From Bacteroidales bacterium (lineage in GTDB: Bacteria; Bacteroidota; Bacteroidia; Bacteroidales; JAQUTK01), in NCBI GenBank assembly GCA_028709785.1, contig JAQUTK010000023.1, positions 1 through 58,687 on the forward strand: a DNA stretch of 58,687 bases, in the 5' to 3' direction. The translations under genes were made by a program, and so were the position numbers. This document shows, piece by piece, positions 17,788 through 26,687 of the stretch. The notes under the pieces are model-generated. The model made no database searches, was not told where the DNA came from, and worked only from the letters and a program-made list of their open reading frames with translations. Position 1 is the first letter of the stretch, and each line of letters starts with the position of its first letter.

Positions 17788-18849
17788 TTATTTGATCAGC
17801 TCAGCCAACTTGGCAATCAAAGCCTCTCCGCGGAGATTCTTTTCGATAATCACACCCTGTGGATCGATAAGCACAGTGTGAGGAATACCGCGTACCATAT
17901 ACAATGTGGAACCTGCATTCTTCCATCCGTTCAGATCAGACATCTGCGGCCAGGTAATATTGAGATCTTTGATAGCCTTCACCCAGGCATCCTTGTTGGT
18001 ATCGAGAGATACACCCACAATTTCCAGTCCCTTCTTGCTATACAACTTGTAGGCATTTACCAGCGTTGGCATTTCACCCACACAAGGTCCGCACCAGGAA
18101 GCCCAGAAGTCAACCAGCACATACTTTCCTTTGCCGGCGAAATCAGATAGTTTGACAGCCGCATCAGCAGGAGTCTTCAGTTCAAAATCAATAAAGTTCT
18201 TGCCTACTGCCACTTTCTTGTTGCCTTCAATAAACTCTTTGACATTCACTATTGTCTTCGTTGTCGCATATTGAGCAGGCACCTTCAGCACCAGAGAATC
18301 GAGTTCATCCAAAGAAAAAATCGAACGGGTAGCGATGCTGCCAAATACGGTCATTCCAAAGAGATTATCGATATTATCATTCACAGCCTGTTTCAGACTT
18401 TCGTTGACCTTGTTGTAAGCAGCCATTCGTGTACTATCCGGACCGTTACTATAGACAATGGAATACAGCGAATCGATCTTCGCATTAAGAGCAAATGAAA
18501 GATCATTCAGAGGAGTGCCCTGAATAGAATCCTTTTTACCCAGGGCGATCTTAATGGTACCGCTCTCCAGGAAGAAGCCTCTCATTGGATTAGTACCCTC
18601 AATCATCGGTAACTCCAGAAGGGCGTTCACAGAAGAATCGGCTACACCTTTAAAGGTAAAAGCTCCTTTCAGAAGGAAAGTAGAATCAACTCTCTCCATA
18701 GTTCCTGCAACCTCTTTCTGCAAATAGATCACACTACTATCGGGATACTGGTCGGAAGAAATAGTACCTGAGATTGTGTACGCATTCTTATCCACGCACG
18801 CTGTCATAGCCAGCGCAGCCAACGAAACAAGACAAACTGTTTTTTTCAT
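17788..18849 (-). CDS. TlpA/ResA-like thioredoxin lipoprotein with DUF4369 domain
   Basis: This 353-residue envelope protein has a lipobox ending AMTAC, with Cys18 as the modified residue. Residues 25-115 resemble the DUF4369 beta domain (YTISGTISS ... VIYLQK), followed by a helical linker (120-215). An AhpC/TlpA-type thioredoxin fold carries the redox motif WASWCGPC, with Cys253 and Cys256. Such proteins act as periplasmic thiol-disulphide reductases, for example in cytochrome maturation or general redox repair; the partner is not evident here. It begins 12 bp after the phosphohexomutase gene and ends before a clear terminator, so the two form an operon without obvious functional linkage. 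Confidence 0.9.
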   Translation of the reverse strand: MKKTVCLVSLAALAMTACVDKNAYTISGTISSDQYPDSSVIYLQKEVAGTMERVDSTFLLKGAFTFKGVADSSVNALLELPMIEGTNPMRGFFLESGTIKIALGKKDSIQGTPLNDLSFALNAKIDSLYSIVYSNGPDSTRMAAYNKVNESLKQAVNDNIDNLFGMTVFGSIATRSIFSLDELDSLVLKVPAQYATTKTIVNVKEFIEGNKKVAVGKNFIDFELKTPADAAVKLSDFAGKGKYVLVDFWASWCGPCVGEMPTLVNAYKLYSKKGLEIVGVSLDTNKDAWVKAIKDLNITWPQMSDLNGWKNAGSTLYMVRGIPHTVLIDPQGVIIEKNLRGEALIAKLAELIK

Positions 18850-18861
18850 ACTACTATATTT

Positions 18862-20610
18862 TCAAATGTTAAGGGAATCCTTCACAGCCTGTATCCTGCT
18901 TTTTGAAGCAGCGACTACATTGTCATATTCTTCTCTGGAAGAAAGCTTGTCTTTCAGTTCGATGTAAAACTTAATCTTCGGCTCTGTTCCGGAAGGGCGA
19001 ACGGATACTTTTGTTCCGTCTTCGGTAAAATATTGAATCACATCCGAGGTCGTCGGCATATCCATGATACTCTTCTCTCCTGATTCTACGTCGGTATCGT
19101 ACAAAGTCTTGTAGTCTTTGATAACAGAAACTCTTGAACCGGCAATCTCTTTCGGAGCATTGGCATGAAATCCCTGCATCATACGGGCAATCTCCTCGGC
19201 TCCCGACTTACCTTTCTTCACCACGGAGATACCACATTCCATCGAATAACCATATTCCACATAGATATCAAGCAGCAAGTCAAAAAGAGTCTTTCCCATT
19301 CCTTTGGCCCATGCGGTAACCTCAGCCATGAGTGCACAAGCAGAAACAGCATCCTTGTCGCGTACAAAATCCTGTGCGAGGAAGCCATAACTCTCTTCTC
19401 CACCACCGATATATTGTTTGATTCCTTCGTTTTCACGAATAACCGCAGCAATCCATTTGAATCCGGTGTAACAGTCAAAGCACTCCACTCCCTGCTTGTC
19501 GGCGATCTTCTTAATCAGTTCGGTGGTCACAATGGTCTTTACGATATACTCCTTACCGGTCAGACGTCCAAGTTCGGAGTTCCTTCTCAGGATATAATAG
19601 ATAAAGATGGAAGCAATCTGATTACCGTTCAGCAGCACAAACTCTCCGGCGGAATTCTTGACAGCGACACCCATACGGTCTGCGTCAGGATCGGAAGCGA
19701 GCACCAGATCAGCGTCAGTGGCAATCGCTTTCTTCACGGCAAGCTCCAAAGCCGCAGGTTCTTCGGGATTAGGAGAGACAACCGTCGGGAAATTGCCGGA
19801 AACCACATCCTGCTCTTCCACATGGATGACATTCTTAAATCCTATTTTCTGAAGGATGGCAGGGATCAGACGAACACCGGTGCCATGGATCGGAGTGTAC
19901 ACGATCTTCAGATCATTCTGAGCAGCGATACTGTCGGGAGACAAAGAGATCGTGGTAATCTTATCCAGATAGATCGAATCGATCTCCTCTCCAATGATTG
20001 TGATCAGTTTCTTGTTACCCTTAAATTTGATATCGGCAGCGGTACGCACCGAATTAACTTCCGATATAATATTCTTGTCATGTGGAGAAACAACCTGTGC
20101 ACCGTCTTCCCAATAGCATTTGTAGCCATTATACTCTTTGGGATTGTGGGAAGCGGTCAGAATGATACCACTCTGAGCCTTCAGTTCGCGGATGGCAAAT
20201 GAAACTTCCGGCGTCGGACGGAGATCGTCAAAAAGATAGGCGCGAATACCATTGGCAGAAAAGATATCGGCTGAGATCTCAGCAAACTTGCGGCTGTTGT
20301 TACGGCAGTCGTATCCGATGACTACTTTTATCTCGTCCAACTTTGCAAATTCCTTCTTCAGGTAATTGGAAAGCCCCTGGGTGGCAGCACCCATAGTATA
20401 TATATTCATTTTATTGGAGCCTACACCCATGATTCCACGGAGTCCTCCTGTGCCAAATTCAAGATCTTTGTAGAATGCTTCTATGAGTTCGGTCTTATCT
20501 TCCGCGTCCAGCATCCTCTGTACTTCCTTTCTGGTTTCCTCGTCGTATTCAGCCGACAACCAGTTCTTCGCTTTGTTTATTACTTCTATCAGTAGTGACT
20601 CTTGTTCCAT
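18862..20610 (-). CDS. Phosphoglucomutase/phosphomannomutase (phospho-sugar mutase)
   Basis: This 582-residue cytoplasmic enzyme interconverts hexose 1- and 6-phosphates through a phosphoserine intermediate. The active-site loop is ILTASHNPKEYNGYK (phosphoserine near residue 142). The metal-binding loop is SDPDADRMG, the sugar-binding loop GGGEESYGF, and the phosphate-binding loop VRPSGTEPKIKFY is near the C-terminus. Length and order match the long PGM/PMM type of Bacteroidetes and Firmicutes. It supplies glucose-1-P or mannose-1-P for glycan synthesis or feeds storage sugars into glycolysis; which substrate dominates cannot be told. It heads a two-gene operon with the thioredoxin lipoprotein, with a TATATTTG -7 element 31 bp upstream. 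Confidence 0.94.
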   Translation of the reverse strand: MEQESLLIEVINKAKNWLSAEYDEETRKEVQRMLDAEDKTELIEAFYKDLEFGTGGLRGIMGVGSNKMNIYTMGAATQGLSNYLKKEFAKLDEIKVVIGYDCRNNSRKFAEISADIFSANGIRAYLFDDLRPTPEVSFAIRELKAQSGIILTASHNPKEYNGYKCYWEDGAQVVSPHDKNIISEVNSVRTAADIKFKGNKKLITIIGEEIDSIYLDKITTISLSPDSIAAQNDLKIVYTPIHGTGVRLIPAILQKIGFKNVIHVEEQDVVSGNFPTVVSPNPEEPAALELAVKKAIATDADLVLASDPDADRMGVAVKNSAGEFVLLNGNQIASIFIYYILRRNSELGRLTGKEYIVKTIVTTELIKKIADKQGVECFDCYTGFKWIAAVIRENEGIKQYIGGGEESYGFLAQDFVRDKDAVSACALMAEVTAWAKGMGKTLFDLLLDIYVEYGYSMECGISVVKKGKSGAEEIARMMQGFHANAPKEIAGSRVSVIKDYKTLYDTDVESGEKSIMDMPTTSDVIQYFTEDGTKVSVRPSGTEPKIKFYIELKDKLSSREEYDNVVAASKSRIQAVKDSLNI

Positions 20611-20640
20611 AATTCATTAATCTTATACAATTTGAAGGCG

Positions 20641-20648
20641 CAAATATA
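20641..20648 (-). promoter_or_regulatory. -7 element for the phosphohexomutase operon
   Basis: The minus strand reads TATATTTG, an exact TAnnTTTG match, 30 bp upstream of the ATG at 20610. Confidence 0.6.
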
Positions 20649-20704
20649 CGAATTAATAATTATCTGACCATTCTTTTTAATGTTTCTTCTGAAACCTCTT
20701 CGGT

Positions 20705-22351
20705 TCACTTCATTTCCTTGACTTTCAGTCTTTCTCCATTCTCTTTAACGATTGATCTGTAATATCTTTCGTCGTAGCCCGGCTGATCAGGCGAAGCGGT
20801 ATGTCCATCGGGTGTGAGCAGGAAGCGTCCGTTTTCAACTTTCTTGATGTTGCCGTCTATATAGCGTACAAGCAAAAACTCACTTAGCTTCTTCCAGCGA
20901 TCAAATGCGTATTGCGCTTTCATAAGCGTCTGTTCGGTAATATATTGTGAACATTGAACTTTATCTTTTTTATAGAGCATTTCGGCATATTGATCGGTCA
21001 CTTCAATATCCTGATTGAAGAATGACTCCAATTCTTTCATGACCGGATGAATATCCTGAATCATCGCCGAATAGCGTGAATAGGCCATGTTGGCCACCAT
21101 ATTATTGACCCAGAAGAAAGATTGCGGCGAATAGCTGGTCAGCGATCCGTTGCCCGATGCGTAACAGTATGGCACCTGCTTCGAGCCACAATAGATCGGT
21201 GTATATACAGAGGTAGCAGCATCATCAACACCAAACCAAAGCACGCCTCCGATCGGATCAGGCATCCAGTTTCTCATTTGCGCTACAAAAGAAAATCCGG
21301 TTTGCTGCGTGGCAATGGCGCGTTCATTGAGATATTCAACGCTGTCCACCTTATAAGTCAGCGGACGCCAACGGTAAGGTAAAGCAAATGGTCCGGCTCC
21401 CGGATCCTTGGTCATATCAAATTCTGTGCCTTCAAAATGATCGCGCATCATATCCTTGAGATTCTGTGCGGAAAGTTTGGAGTCCGGCTTGACATACAAA
21501 GGCATCGGCTCTTTGGTTTCACCTTTTATATAAGAAAGGTAACTCTCCATGGAAGGTTGATAACGGCGGAAGAAGCTCCATACACGGGCTTCACAGGCAC
21601 GCAGATTCTCGTAAGTAATCGGACAATAGGCATCTGTAAAACTAAAATCTTTGTTCAGACCGTTGAAATAGTTTTTTTCCCGGGCAAATGAGATCACATC
21701 GGGAGCATAGATGCAATTATCCTTATCATTCAACGGGAACGTATGAATACGTGACTGGTTGGCATGCGCAGCGATGCAATCATCGGGGATCCGGACAGCG
21801 ACCCACACGGCACCTTTCACATCGGGACCTTTGCCGATCATCTCCATGATCCATATTTCATCGGGATCTGCGATGGAAAAAGACTCTCCGGAACTGTAGT
21901 AGCCATGCTCAGAAACAAGCGTGGTCATCACTTGAATGGCTTCGCGGGCAGATCGTGATCGTTGGAGCGCGATATAGATCAGACTGCCATAATCAATGCC
22001 TCCCTTCGGATTGACCAACTCGGGACGACCTCCGAAAGTAGTCTCAGAGATGGTTACCTGATGCTCGTTCATATTTCCCAATACGGAATAGGTCTCTTCT
22101 GCCTGAGGTATTTTGCCCAAAAACTTACCGGTGTCCCATTCGCGAATATCCAGCATGGTATTCTTTGGCCATTTAGCAGCCGGATAGGAATAGAGCTCAC
22201 CATATAATGTGTGCGAATCGGCTGCATAGGTAATCATCGTCGAACCATCAACAGAAGCACCCTTTCCTACCAGTAAACTGGTGCATGCCTCTGATTCTGC
22301 AACAGCGCAAAATGCGACTATTGCTGTAAATAGTACTGTTCTTAGTTTCAT
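20705..22351 (-). CDS. C69-family dipeptidase (secreted)
   Basis: This Ntn-hydrolase-type cysteine dipeptidase of peptidase family C69 has 548 residues from the chosen ATG. Signal peptide residues 1-22 end at ESEA, and cleavage would expose Cys23 in ACTSLLVGKGASVDGSTM, the N-terminal nucleophile of the family. Other conserved stretches are YAADSH, GGIDYGSLIYIALQRS and the ISDPDEIW-like SIADPDEIWIMEMIG. The frame runs 39 codons further upstream, but the ATG at 22351 gives the proper signal peptide and has a -7 box 33 bp upstream. The enzyme likely hydrolyses dipeptides in the periplasm. It is divergent from the DUF4890-like gene. Confidence 0.9.
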   Translation of the reverse strand: MKLRTVLFTAIVAFCAVAESEACTSLLVGKGASVDGSTMITYAADSHTLYGELYSYPAAKWPKNTMLDIREWDTGKFLGKIPQAEETYSVLGNMNEHQVTISETTFGGRPELVNPKGGIDYGSLIYIALQRSRSAREAIQVMTTLVSEHGYYSSGESFSIADPDEIWIMEMIGKGPDVKGAVWVAVRIPDDCIAAHANQSRIHTFPLNDKDNCIYAPDVISFAREKNYFNGLNKDFSFTDAYCPITYENLRACEARVWSFFRRYQPSMESYLSYIKGETKEPMPLYVKPDSKLSAQNLKDMMRDHFEGTEFDMTKDPGAGPFALPYRWRPLTYKVDSVEYLNERAIATQQTGFSFVAQMRNWMPDPIGGVLWFGVDDAATSVYTPIYCGSKQVPYCYASGNGSLTSYSPQSFFWVNNMVANMAYSRYSAMIQDIHPVMKELESFFNQDIEVTDQYAEMLYKKDKVQCSQYITEQTLMKAQYAFDRWKKLSEFLLVRYIDGNIKKVENGRFLLTPDGHTASPDQPGYDERYYRSIVKENGERLKVKEMK

Positions 22352-22382
22352 CGTATCAAGTTCTTTTCTAATCATAAAGACG

Positions 22383-22390
22383 CAAAAGTA
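22383..22390 (-). promoter_or_regulatory. -7 element for the C69 dipeptidase
   Basis: The minus strand reads TACTTTTG, matching TAnnTTTG, 32 bp upstream of the ATG at 22351. It supports the shorter start of the dipeptidase. Confidence 0.55.
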
Positions 22391-22557
22391 CAAAAAAGAG
22401 GCAATAAATCGGGAAACGGGGAAAATATAGAGAGGTTCTCTTTTTAAAAAAAATGCTAAACAATGCAAATCGAATCATTCCGATTAAACCTTTTCGCAAA
22501 AATCAGATCAAAGAGGAAACAATAAAAACGAATTATTCAATTCTAAAATCTATCGGT

Positions 22558-23019
22558 ATGAAAAAATCAATTTTAATGATGGCAACTGCTCTACTGTTTT
22601 CAGTTGCATCAGTGTGTGCTCAGAACCAGGCTCCTCAAGGTCAACAAGGTCAACAAGGACAAAGAATGTCTCCTTCAGAAAGAAATAAAGCGCGCGTCGA
22701 AACAATGGCGAAAGAATTGTCTTTGACAGCTGACCAGAAAACAAAGGTAACTGCATTGTTTGCAAAGAACAGCGCTGAAATGCAAAAGTCTCGTGAGTCT
22801 ATGAGAAATATGTCTCGCGAGGAAATGATGAAAGCAATGACTGCTTCTCAGGATAAGACAAATGCTGAAATGAAGAAAATCCTGAAAGCTGATCAATACA
22901 AGAAGTATATTGAGAACCAGAAGAAAGAACTGAAAGACAGAGCCGCCAGAAGAGGCCAGGGCATGCCGGGCCAAGGTCGTCAGGGAGGTCAAAGACCGCA
23001 AAGAAACAATGCTCAGTAA
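22558..23019 (+). CDS. Small secreted DUF4890-like protein
   Basis: The ATG at 22558 gives 153 residues with a clear signal peptide (MKKSILMMATALLFSVASVCAQ); a 35-codon upstream extension is not secretory and is rejected. The mature part is hydrophilic. It has a Gln/Gly-rich stretch (APQGQQGQQGQ), a helical core (residues 40-125: SLTADQKTKVTALFAKNSAEM ... ILKADQYKKYIENQKKEL) and an Arg/Gly/Gln-rich tail. The core pattern of an LTxxQ-like motif followed by helices resembles CpxP/Spy- and DUF4890-type periplasmic proteins, which in other bacteria act as stress chaperones; that function is inference. It stands alone with its own terminator. Confidence 0.8.
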   Translation: MKKSILMMATALLFSVASVCAQNQAPQGQQGQQGQRMSPSERNKARVETMAKELSLTADQKTKVTALFAKNSAEMQKSRESMRNMSREEMMKAMTASQDKTNAEMKKILKADQYKKYIENQKKELKDRAARRGQGMPGQGRQGGQRPQRNNAQ

Positions 23020-23080
23020 ATAATGTATCATTCCCGTTCCGGTTTCTTTTTATAGTCAAAAAGATTACTTTTTCATTCCA

Positions 23081-23118
23081 AAGCCCTTCACTTATTTTTC
23101 ACAGTGGAGGGCTTTTCC
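23081..23118 (+). terminator. Terminator after the DUF4890-like gene
   Basis: AAGCCCTTCACT pairs with AGTGGAGGGCTT (one G-U) in a 12-bp stem with a 10-nt loop, followed by TTTTCCTTT. The remaining bases to 23258 are A/T-rich, without a recognisable promoter consensus. Confidence 0.75.
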
Positions 23119-23258
23119 TTTAAATAGTGTTCATAAACGCGGTGAATGTCGTTAATTTTTGGATAATCCTCCATAGATTTAAAAAAAGATTTGGGCGGTG
23201 GCGGAATTATGCCTAATATTGCAGGCGATATTAAATCAAATACTATCGAATACGTCTT

Positions 23259-23987
23259 ATGAAACATTTAATTCCACTGTTTATTCTCTTACTGGCTCTT
23301 GGTTCGTGTACGAACGAAGAAGGGCTTGGCGGCAGTTCTACAATCGAGGGATATGTCTATTCTGTCTATGTCTATGATGATCTTAAAAAAGACACTTTCC
23401 CTGCCTGCATGGAAGATGTACAGATCCTTTACAGTGACTTGACAGAACTCGACCGGGCAAAGACAGGTCCGACAGGAAAATATAAGTTTGAATATCTTCG
23501 TGAAGGCAAATATTCGCTGTGCACCTATTCTAAAATGCCGGCAAATGATTACAACAAACCGGTGATGACATCCATGAAGGTAAGCGGAAATGATCATACA
23601 TACAAAGCAGACACCCTCTACATACAAGATGGCAAAAGCATTGGGATGACCTATCTTACCGGCACAATCATGATACGTTATTACAACAAATCGACCAATG
23701 ATCTCATCAGAGAAATACCGGCATTTGACCAGGCCCGCGTATATATTGAAAACAAAGCGGATGCCTCCTCCCTGCAGGATGCACGCACCAATGCGGATGG
23801 CCAGTTCTTCTTCTCCCGTTTGCAACCGGGTGAGTATAGAATATCCATTCCCAACGAACGGATGGATGAAACGGTAGCATCAGTCAGCTTTGACATAACG
23901 ATCTCTGAAGATCTAAAGATTACTTTTGACGGCACATTGATGGATGGACATGATATAGGTACTGTACCTGTTCGCGTCAATGTCTGA
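23259..23987 (+). CDS. Lipoprotein with carboxypeptidase-regulatory-like domains
   Basis: This 242-residue lipoprotein has a lipobox ending LALGSC, with Cys17 as the lipidation site. Two beta-sandwich segments resembling carboxypeptidase regulatory/Cna-B-like domains follow: residues 25-125 (STIEGYVYSVYVYDD ... GKYKFEYLREGKYSLCTYS) and 130-242 (GTIMIRYYNKS ... NADGQFFFSRLQPGEYRISIP). It has no catalytic residues. It lies 29 bp before a small secreted protein gene and heads the cluster that contains the VTC and DUF4956 proteins, so it may be an envelope component of that system. The role is unknown. Confidence 0.78.
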   Translation: MKHLIPLFILLLALGSCTNEEGLGGSSTIEGYVYSVYVYDDLKKDTFPACMEDVQILYSDLTELDRAKTGPTGKYKFEYLREGKYSLCTYSKMPANDYNKPVMTSMKVSGNDHTYKADTLYIQDGKSIGMTYLTGTIMIRYYNKSTNDLIREIPAFDQARVYIENKADASSLQDARTNADGQFFFSRLQPGEYRISIPNERMDETVASVSFDITISEDLKITFDGTLMDGHDIGTVPVRVNV

Positions 23988-24016
23988 CAACAATTGATAA
24001 CAAAAAACCTGGAATT

Positions 24017-24418
24017 ATGAAAACAAGAAACGTAATCACCGCCCTGCTTCTGGTAGCACTTCTGGCTCCGGCGTCTGCTATTGCCCAAAAGAAAGAAAAA
24101 GATGGCAAGAAACTTCGTGAAGAAAAAGAATGGGTGACTGAAAGAGGCAAGAAAGTTCTCGATCATATGACTAAATACAACGCGAAAGGCGATAAGGTCG
24201 AAGAAATCGAGTATGCCACTTATGGTCAGAAAGAACGCATTACCTATGAGTATAACGCAGAAGGCAGATTGATCAAGGAATCTTACTTCGATGACCGCGA
24301 TAAGCTCGAAAAGTATATTGTGCCGGAATATGATTCAAGAGGTGTAAAAACAAAAGAAACGACATTTTTGCCCAATAACAAGGTTAAGTCTGTCAAAGAA
24401 TTCGAATATATATATTGA
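24017..24418 (+). CDS. Small secreted protein with YD-like segment
   Basis: This 133-residue exported protein has a signal peptide (MKTRNVITALLLVALLAPASAIAQ). The mature part is charged (KKEKDGKKLREEKEWVTERGKK). It contains short strands like those in RHS/YD-like and MORN-like repeats (YNAKGDKVEEIEYATYG, YNAEGRLIKESYFDDRDKLEKY, YDSRGVKTKE), about three units of 22-25 residues. Its stop codon overlaps the start of the VTC gene (TGATG), so the two are translationally coupled. Function is unknown; coupling suggests it works with the VTC protein at the envelope. Confidence 0.75.
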   Translation: MKTRNVITALLLVALLAPASAIAQKKEKDGKKLREEKEWVTERGKKVLDHMTKYNAKGDKVEEIEYATYGQKERITYEYNAEGRLIKESYFDDRDKLEKYIVPEYDSRGVKTKETTFLPNNKVKSVKEFEYIY

Positions 24419-25224
24419 TGTACTCTCAAGAAATTATCCGTACATTAGAAACCTTTGACCCGATCTCCTTGCAAGAGATGAGTGCTGTTCAGTTGATGAA
24501 CAGAGTCGATACAAAGTTTATCATACCCGTCAAAGATCTCGCCGCCTACCTGAAGTTATCTCAAAAAGATTACTTTTGCCAGGACATCAACGGGGTCAGA
24601 GCTGCAAAGTATGACACGATTTACTTTGACACCAAAGGTCTGGAAATGTATACCGATCATCAAAATGGTCGAAAGAAGCGTCTGAAAATACGCAAACGCT
24701 GCTATACAGAATCACAGTTATCTTTTTTGGAAATCAAGAAGAAGAACAACAAAGGGCGTACCAACAAGGTACGTATCCGTGCTTTCTTTGAGCCTGGTTT
24801 CTCAACCAATGAGTGTCCTCCATTTATTGAGTCAAACACTAAGTATAAATCGGAAGATCTGATTGCTCAGATAAATGTCACATTTTTTCGGATTACACTG
24901 GTCAACAAAGGAATGACAGAGCGTTTGACCATTGACTATGATATCAAATTTAAGAATCTAGTGTACAACACTGAAGGAGGAGTTCCGGAGATGTGTATTG
25001 TAGAGATCAAGCAAAACGGATATCGGCCCTCTCCTTTCAAGACGTTACTCAATGAGCATCATATCAAAAAGCAGAACATAAGCAAGTATTGCTTAGGTAC
25101 TGTATTGACAAATCCTGTTGCGAAGTACAACTCTTTCAAGAGAAAGATTATGCAAATCGCACGAACTGTAAATACAAATATTCACACAATCTCCAATCAT
25201 ATTATTACAAACCAAAATGGATAA
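24418..25224 (+). CDS. VTC-domain protein (polyphosphate-polymerase-like)
   Basis: This 268-residue cytoplasmic protein belongs to the VTC family, named for the catalytic domain of the yeast Vtc4 polyphosphate polymerase (a tunnel-fold/TTM enzyme). Basic and acidic strand motifs match that tunnel: MNRVDTKFIIP near residue 28, YDTIYFDT, RKKRLKIRKRCY near residue 84, LEIKKKNNKGRTNK, LTIDYDIKF and IVEIKQNG near residue 200. Bacterial VTC proteins often pair with DUF4956 membrane proteins; here that gene overlaps by 8 bp. The ATG at 24418 is used rather than a TTG one codon upstream. Making or binding polyphosphate or another polyanion at the membrane is plausible but unproven for bacterial members. 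Confidence 0.85.
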   Translation: MYSQEIIRTLETFDPISLQEMSAVQLMNRVDTKFIIPVKDLAAYLKLSQKDYFCQDINGVRAAKYDTIYFDTKGLEMYTDHQNGRKKRLKIRKRCYTESQLSFLEIKKKNNKGRTNKVRIRAFFEPGFSTNECPPFIESNTKYKSEDLIAQINVTFFRITLVNKGMTERLTIDYDIKFKNLVYNTEGGVPEMCIVEIKQNGYRPSPFKTLLNEHHIKKQNISKYCLGTVLTNPVAKYNSFKRKIMQIARTVNTNIHTISNHIITNQNG

Positions 25225-25885
25225 CACAGATTTCTCTTTGTTTGGTGCTCAAATCTCTGCTACGTACGGAGTATCAGCACTTTTATGGCGATTCCTTATG
25301 AACTTTCTGGTCACAGGAATCATTATCAGATTATTTTACTATGCAAAAAGCAAGCGCCGTGATTATTTCTTCACCTTTGTGCTGATCAGTCTCACCGTCT
25401 TTTTGTTGATTTACTTGTTGGACAGCGTCAAGCTGCAGATAGGAATGGCACTTGGTCTTTTTGCTATCTTTGGTATTATCAGGTATCGTACCGAAAGTAT
25501 TCCTATTCGCGAAATGACCTATCTGTTTGTCGTTATTGGAATCTCTGTGATCAATGGTCTGAGTAATACGGACAATATGGATGTGCTCGTTGTCACAAAC
25601 ATCTTGTTTATCCTGGTGATCTGGCTTATGGAAAGCAGTCGTTTCCTTAAACACACTTCCTGCAAACTGGTCACTTATGATAAGATCGACCTGATCAAAC
25701 CGGAAAAGGAAAAAGAGTTGCTTGCTGACCTGGAAGAACGTACCGGATTGAAAATACAGAAAGTAGAAGTCGGACATATTGATTTTCTGAAAGACATCGC
25801 TTTTGTAAAAATCTATTATTCTCCACTTTATCAGGAAGAAAATACAATTGACGAGATCAGAAGAGCAAAAGAGTATACAGAATAA
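25217..25885 (+). CDS. DUF4956 membrane protein
   Basis: This 222-residue inner-membrane protein has about four hydrophobic segments in residues 20-140 (FLMNFLVTGIIIRLFYYA, FFTFVLISLTVFLLIYLL, MTYLFVVIGISVINGL, VVTNILFILVIWLM). A conserved cytoplasmic motif GLFAIFGIIRYRTESIPIREM lies between two of them. A soluble C-terminal domain (150-222) follows, with a DLEERTGLKIQKVEVG pattern. It overlaps the VTC gene by 8 bp, a typical pairing of DUF4956 with VTC proteins. It may serve as membrane anchor or channel for the VTC enzyme, as membrane subunits do in the yeast VTC complex; this is an inference. Confidence 0.87.
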   Translation: MDNTDFSLFGAQISATYGVSALLWRFLMNFLVTGIIIRLFYYAKSKRRDYFFTFVLISLTVFLLIYLLDSVKLQIGMALGLFAIFGIIRYRTESIPIREMTYLFVVIGISVINGLSNTDNMDVLVVTNILFILVIWLMESSRFLKHTSCKLVTYDKIDLIKPEKEKELLADLEERTGLKIQKVEVGHIDFLKDIAFVKIYYSPLYQEENTIDEIRRAKEYTE

Positions 25886-25894
25886 GAGCCAAAC

Positions 25895-26587
25895 ATGCAC
25901 CAATCAGCCAGACTTTTCATCCTCATGCTGCTCCTGGTATCTCTCATACCGGGGCAGATGATTGCACAGGAAACCAAAGATTGCAACGCAATGCTCGGAG
26001 CTGAAGTCTCAAAGAAATTCAACAAGTCTTTAGATATATCACTCAGCGAAGAGATCCGTTCCAAAAATTTCCTGGAAGAGGTGGATCGTTTATCTACCGG
26101 CGTGGGGATTGCTTACAATCACCCGCGTTTTAAAGATCTGAAAGTAGGTGCAGGCTACGAACTTCTCTCCTATTTCAAAGAGAATCTGATTGATGAAAAC
26201 AGACATCGTTTCTCTGCGTATGTTCAGTATAAATATTCCTACGGATATTTTGATTTCTCCCTTCGCTCCCGTTTCCAGTCAACCTACCGGGATGAGAGCA
26301 TGGGAAATTACAAGGTTAATCCTAAAAATAAATTAAGAAACCGTCTGAATGTAGCGTATAACATATACGGTACTCCATACACTCCTTATACTTCATTTGA
26401 ATTGACCAATACCCTCGGTTTGGTCAATGGAGACTATTTTGACAGATACCGGATACGTTTGGGATGCGAATATCGCCTGAATAAAAAGAGTTCCATCGAT
26501 TTTTTCACCCGCTATTCAAAAGATATCAATCAAAAAGAGGGAGCAGAGATTCTTTCCTTCGGACTTTCTTACCAATTTAAGTTATAA
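25895..26587 (+). CDS. DUF2490-like outer-membrane beta-barrel protein
   Basis: This 230-residue exported protein has a signal peptide (to about residue 25, MIAQE). Alternating amphipathic strands follow throughout (LDISLSEEIRSKNF, LSTGVGIAYNHPRF, LKVGAGYELLSYF, HRFSAYVQYKYSYGYFDFSLRSRFQST). It ends in a terminal barrel strand (AEILSFGLSYQFKL) with an aromatic near the end, as expected for an outer-membrane barrel. The pattern agrees with DUF2490 proteins. It starts 9 bp after the DUF4956 gene and ends before a terminator, so it closes the first transcription unit of the VTC cluster and may offer the outer-membrane part of the same system. Confidence 0.82.
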   Translation: MHQSARLFILMLLLVSLIPGQMIAQETKDCNAMLGAEVSKKFNKSLDISLSEEIRSKNFLEEVDRLSTGVGIAYNHPRFKDLKVGAGYELLSYFKENLIDENRHRFSAYVQYKYSYGYFDFSLRSRFQSTYRDESMGNYKVNPKNKLRNRLNVAYNIYGTPYTPYTSFELTNTLGLVNGDYFDRYRIRLGCEYRLNKKSSIDFFTRYSKDINQKEGAEILSFGLSYQFKL

Positions 26588-26614
26588 GGGTCATTTATTA
26601 AGGTGATTTATATA

Positions 26615-26650
26615 AAAGTTCTTTTCACTGCGGTGGAGAGAACTTTTTTT
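26615..26650 (+). terminator. Terminator inside the VTC cluster
   Basis: AAAGTTCT and AGAACTTT flank an inner CAC/GTG pairing around a TGCG loop, with small internal mismatches, followed by a T-run. It ends the unit 23259-26587 just before a new promoter. Confidence 0.7.
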
Positions 26651-26651
26651 A

Positions 26652-26659
26652 TATATTTG
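26652..26659 (+). promoter_or_regulatory. -7 element for the DUF6057/TolB-like unit
   Basis: TATATTTG is an exact TAnnTTTG match, 29 bp upstream of the ATG at 26688 and directly downstream of the terminator, so the last two genes of the cluster can be expressed on their own. Confidence 0.6.
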
Positions 26660-26687
26660 CACCGATATATACACAAAGCCCTTAAAA

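Noticed and set aside
19165..20202. 345-codon plus-strand open frame
   Set aside because: It is antisense to the phosphohexomutase, whose motifs are unambiguous on the other strand.
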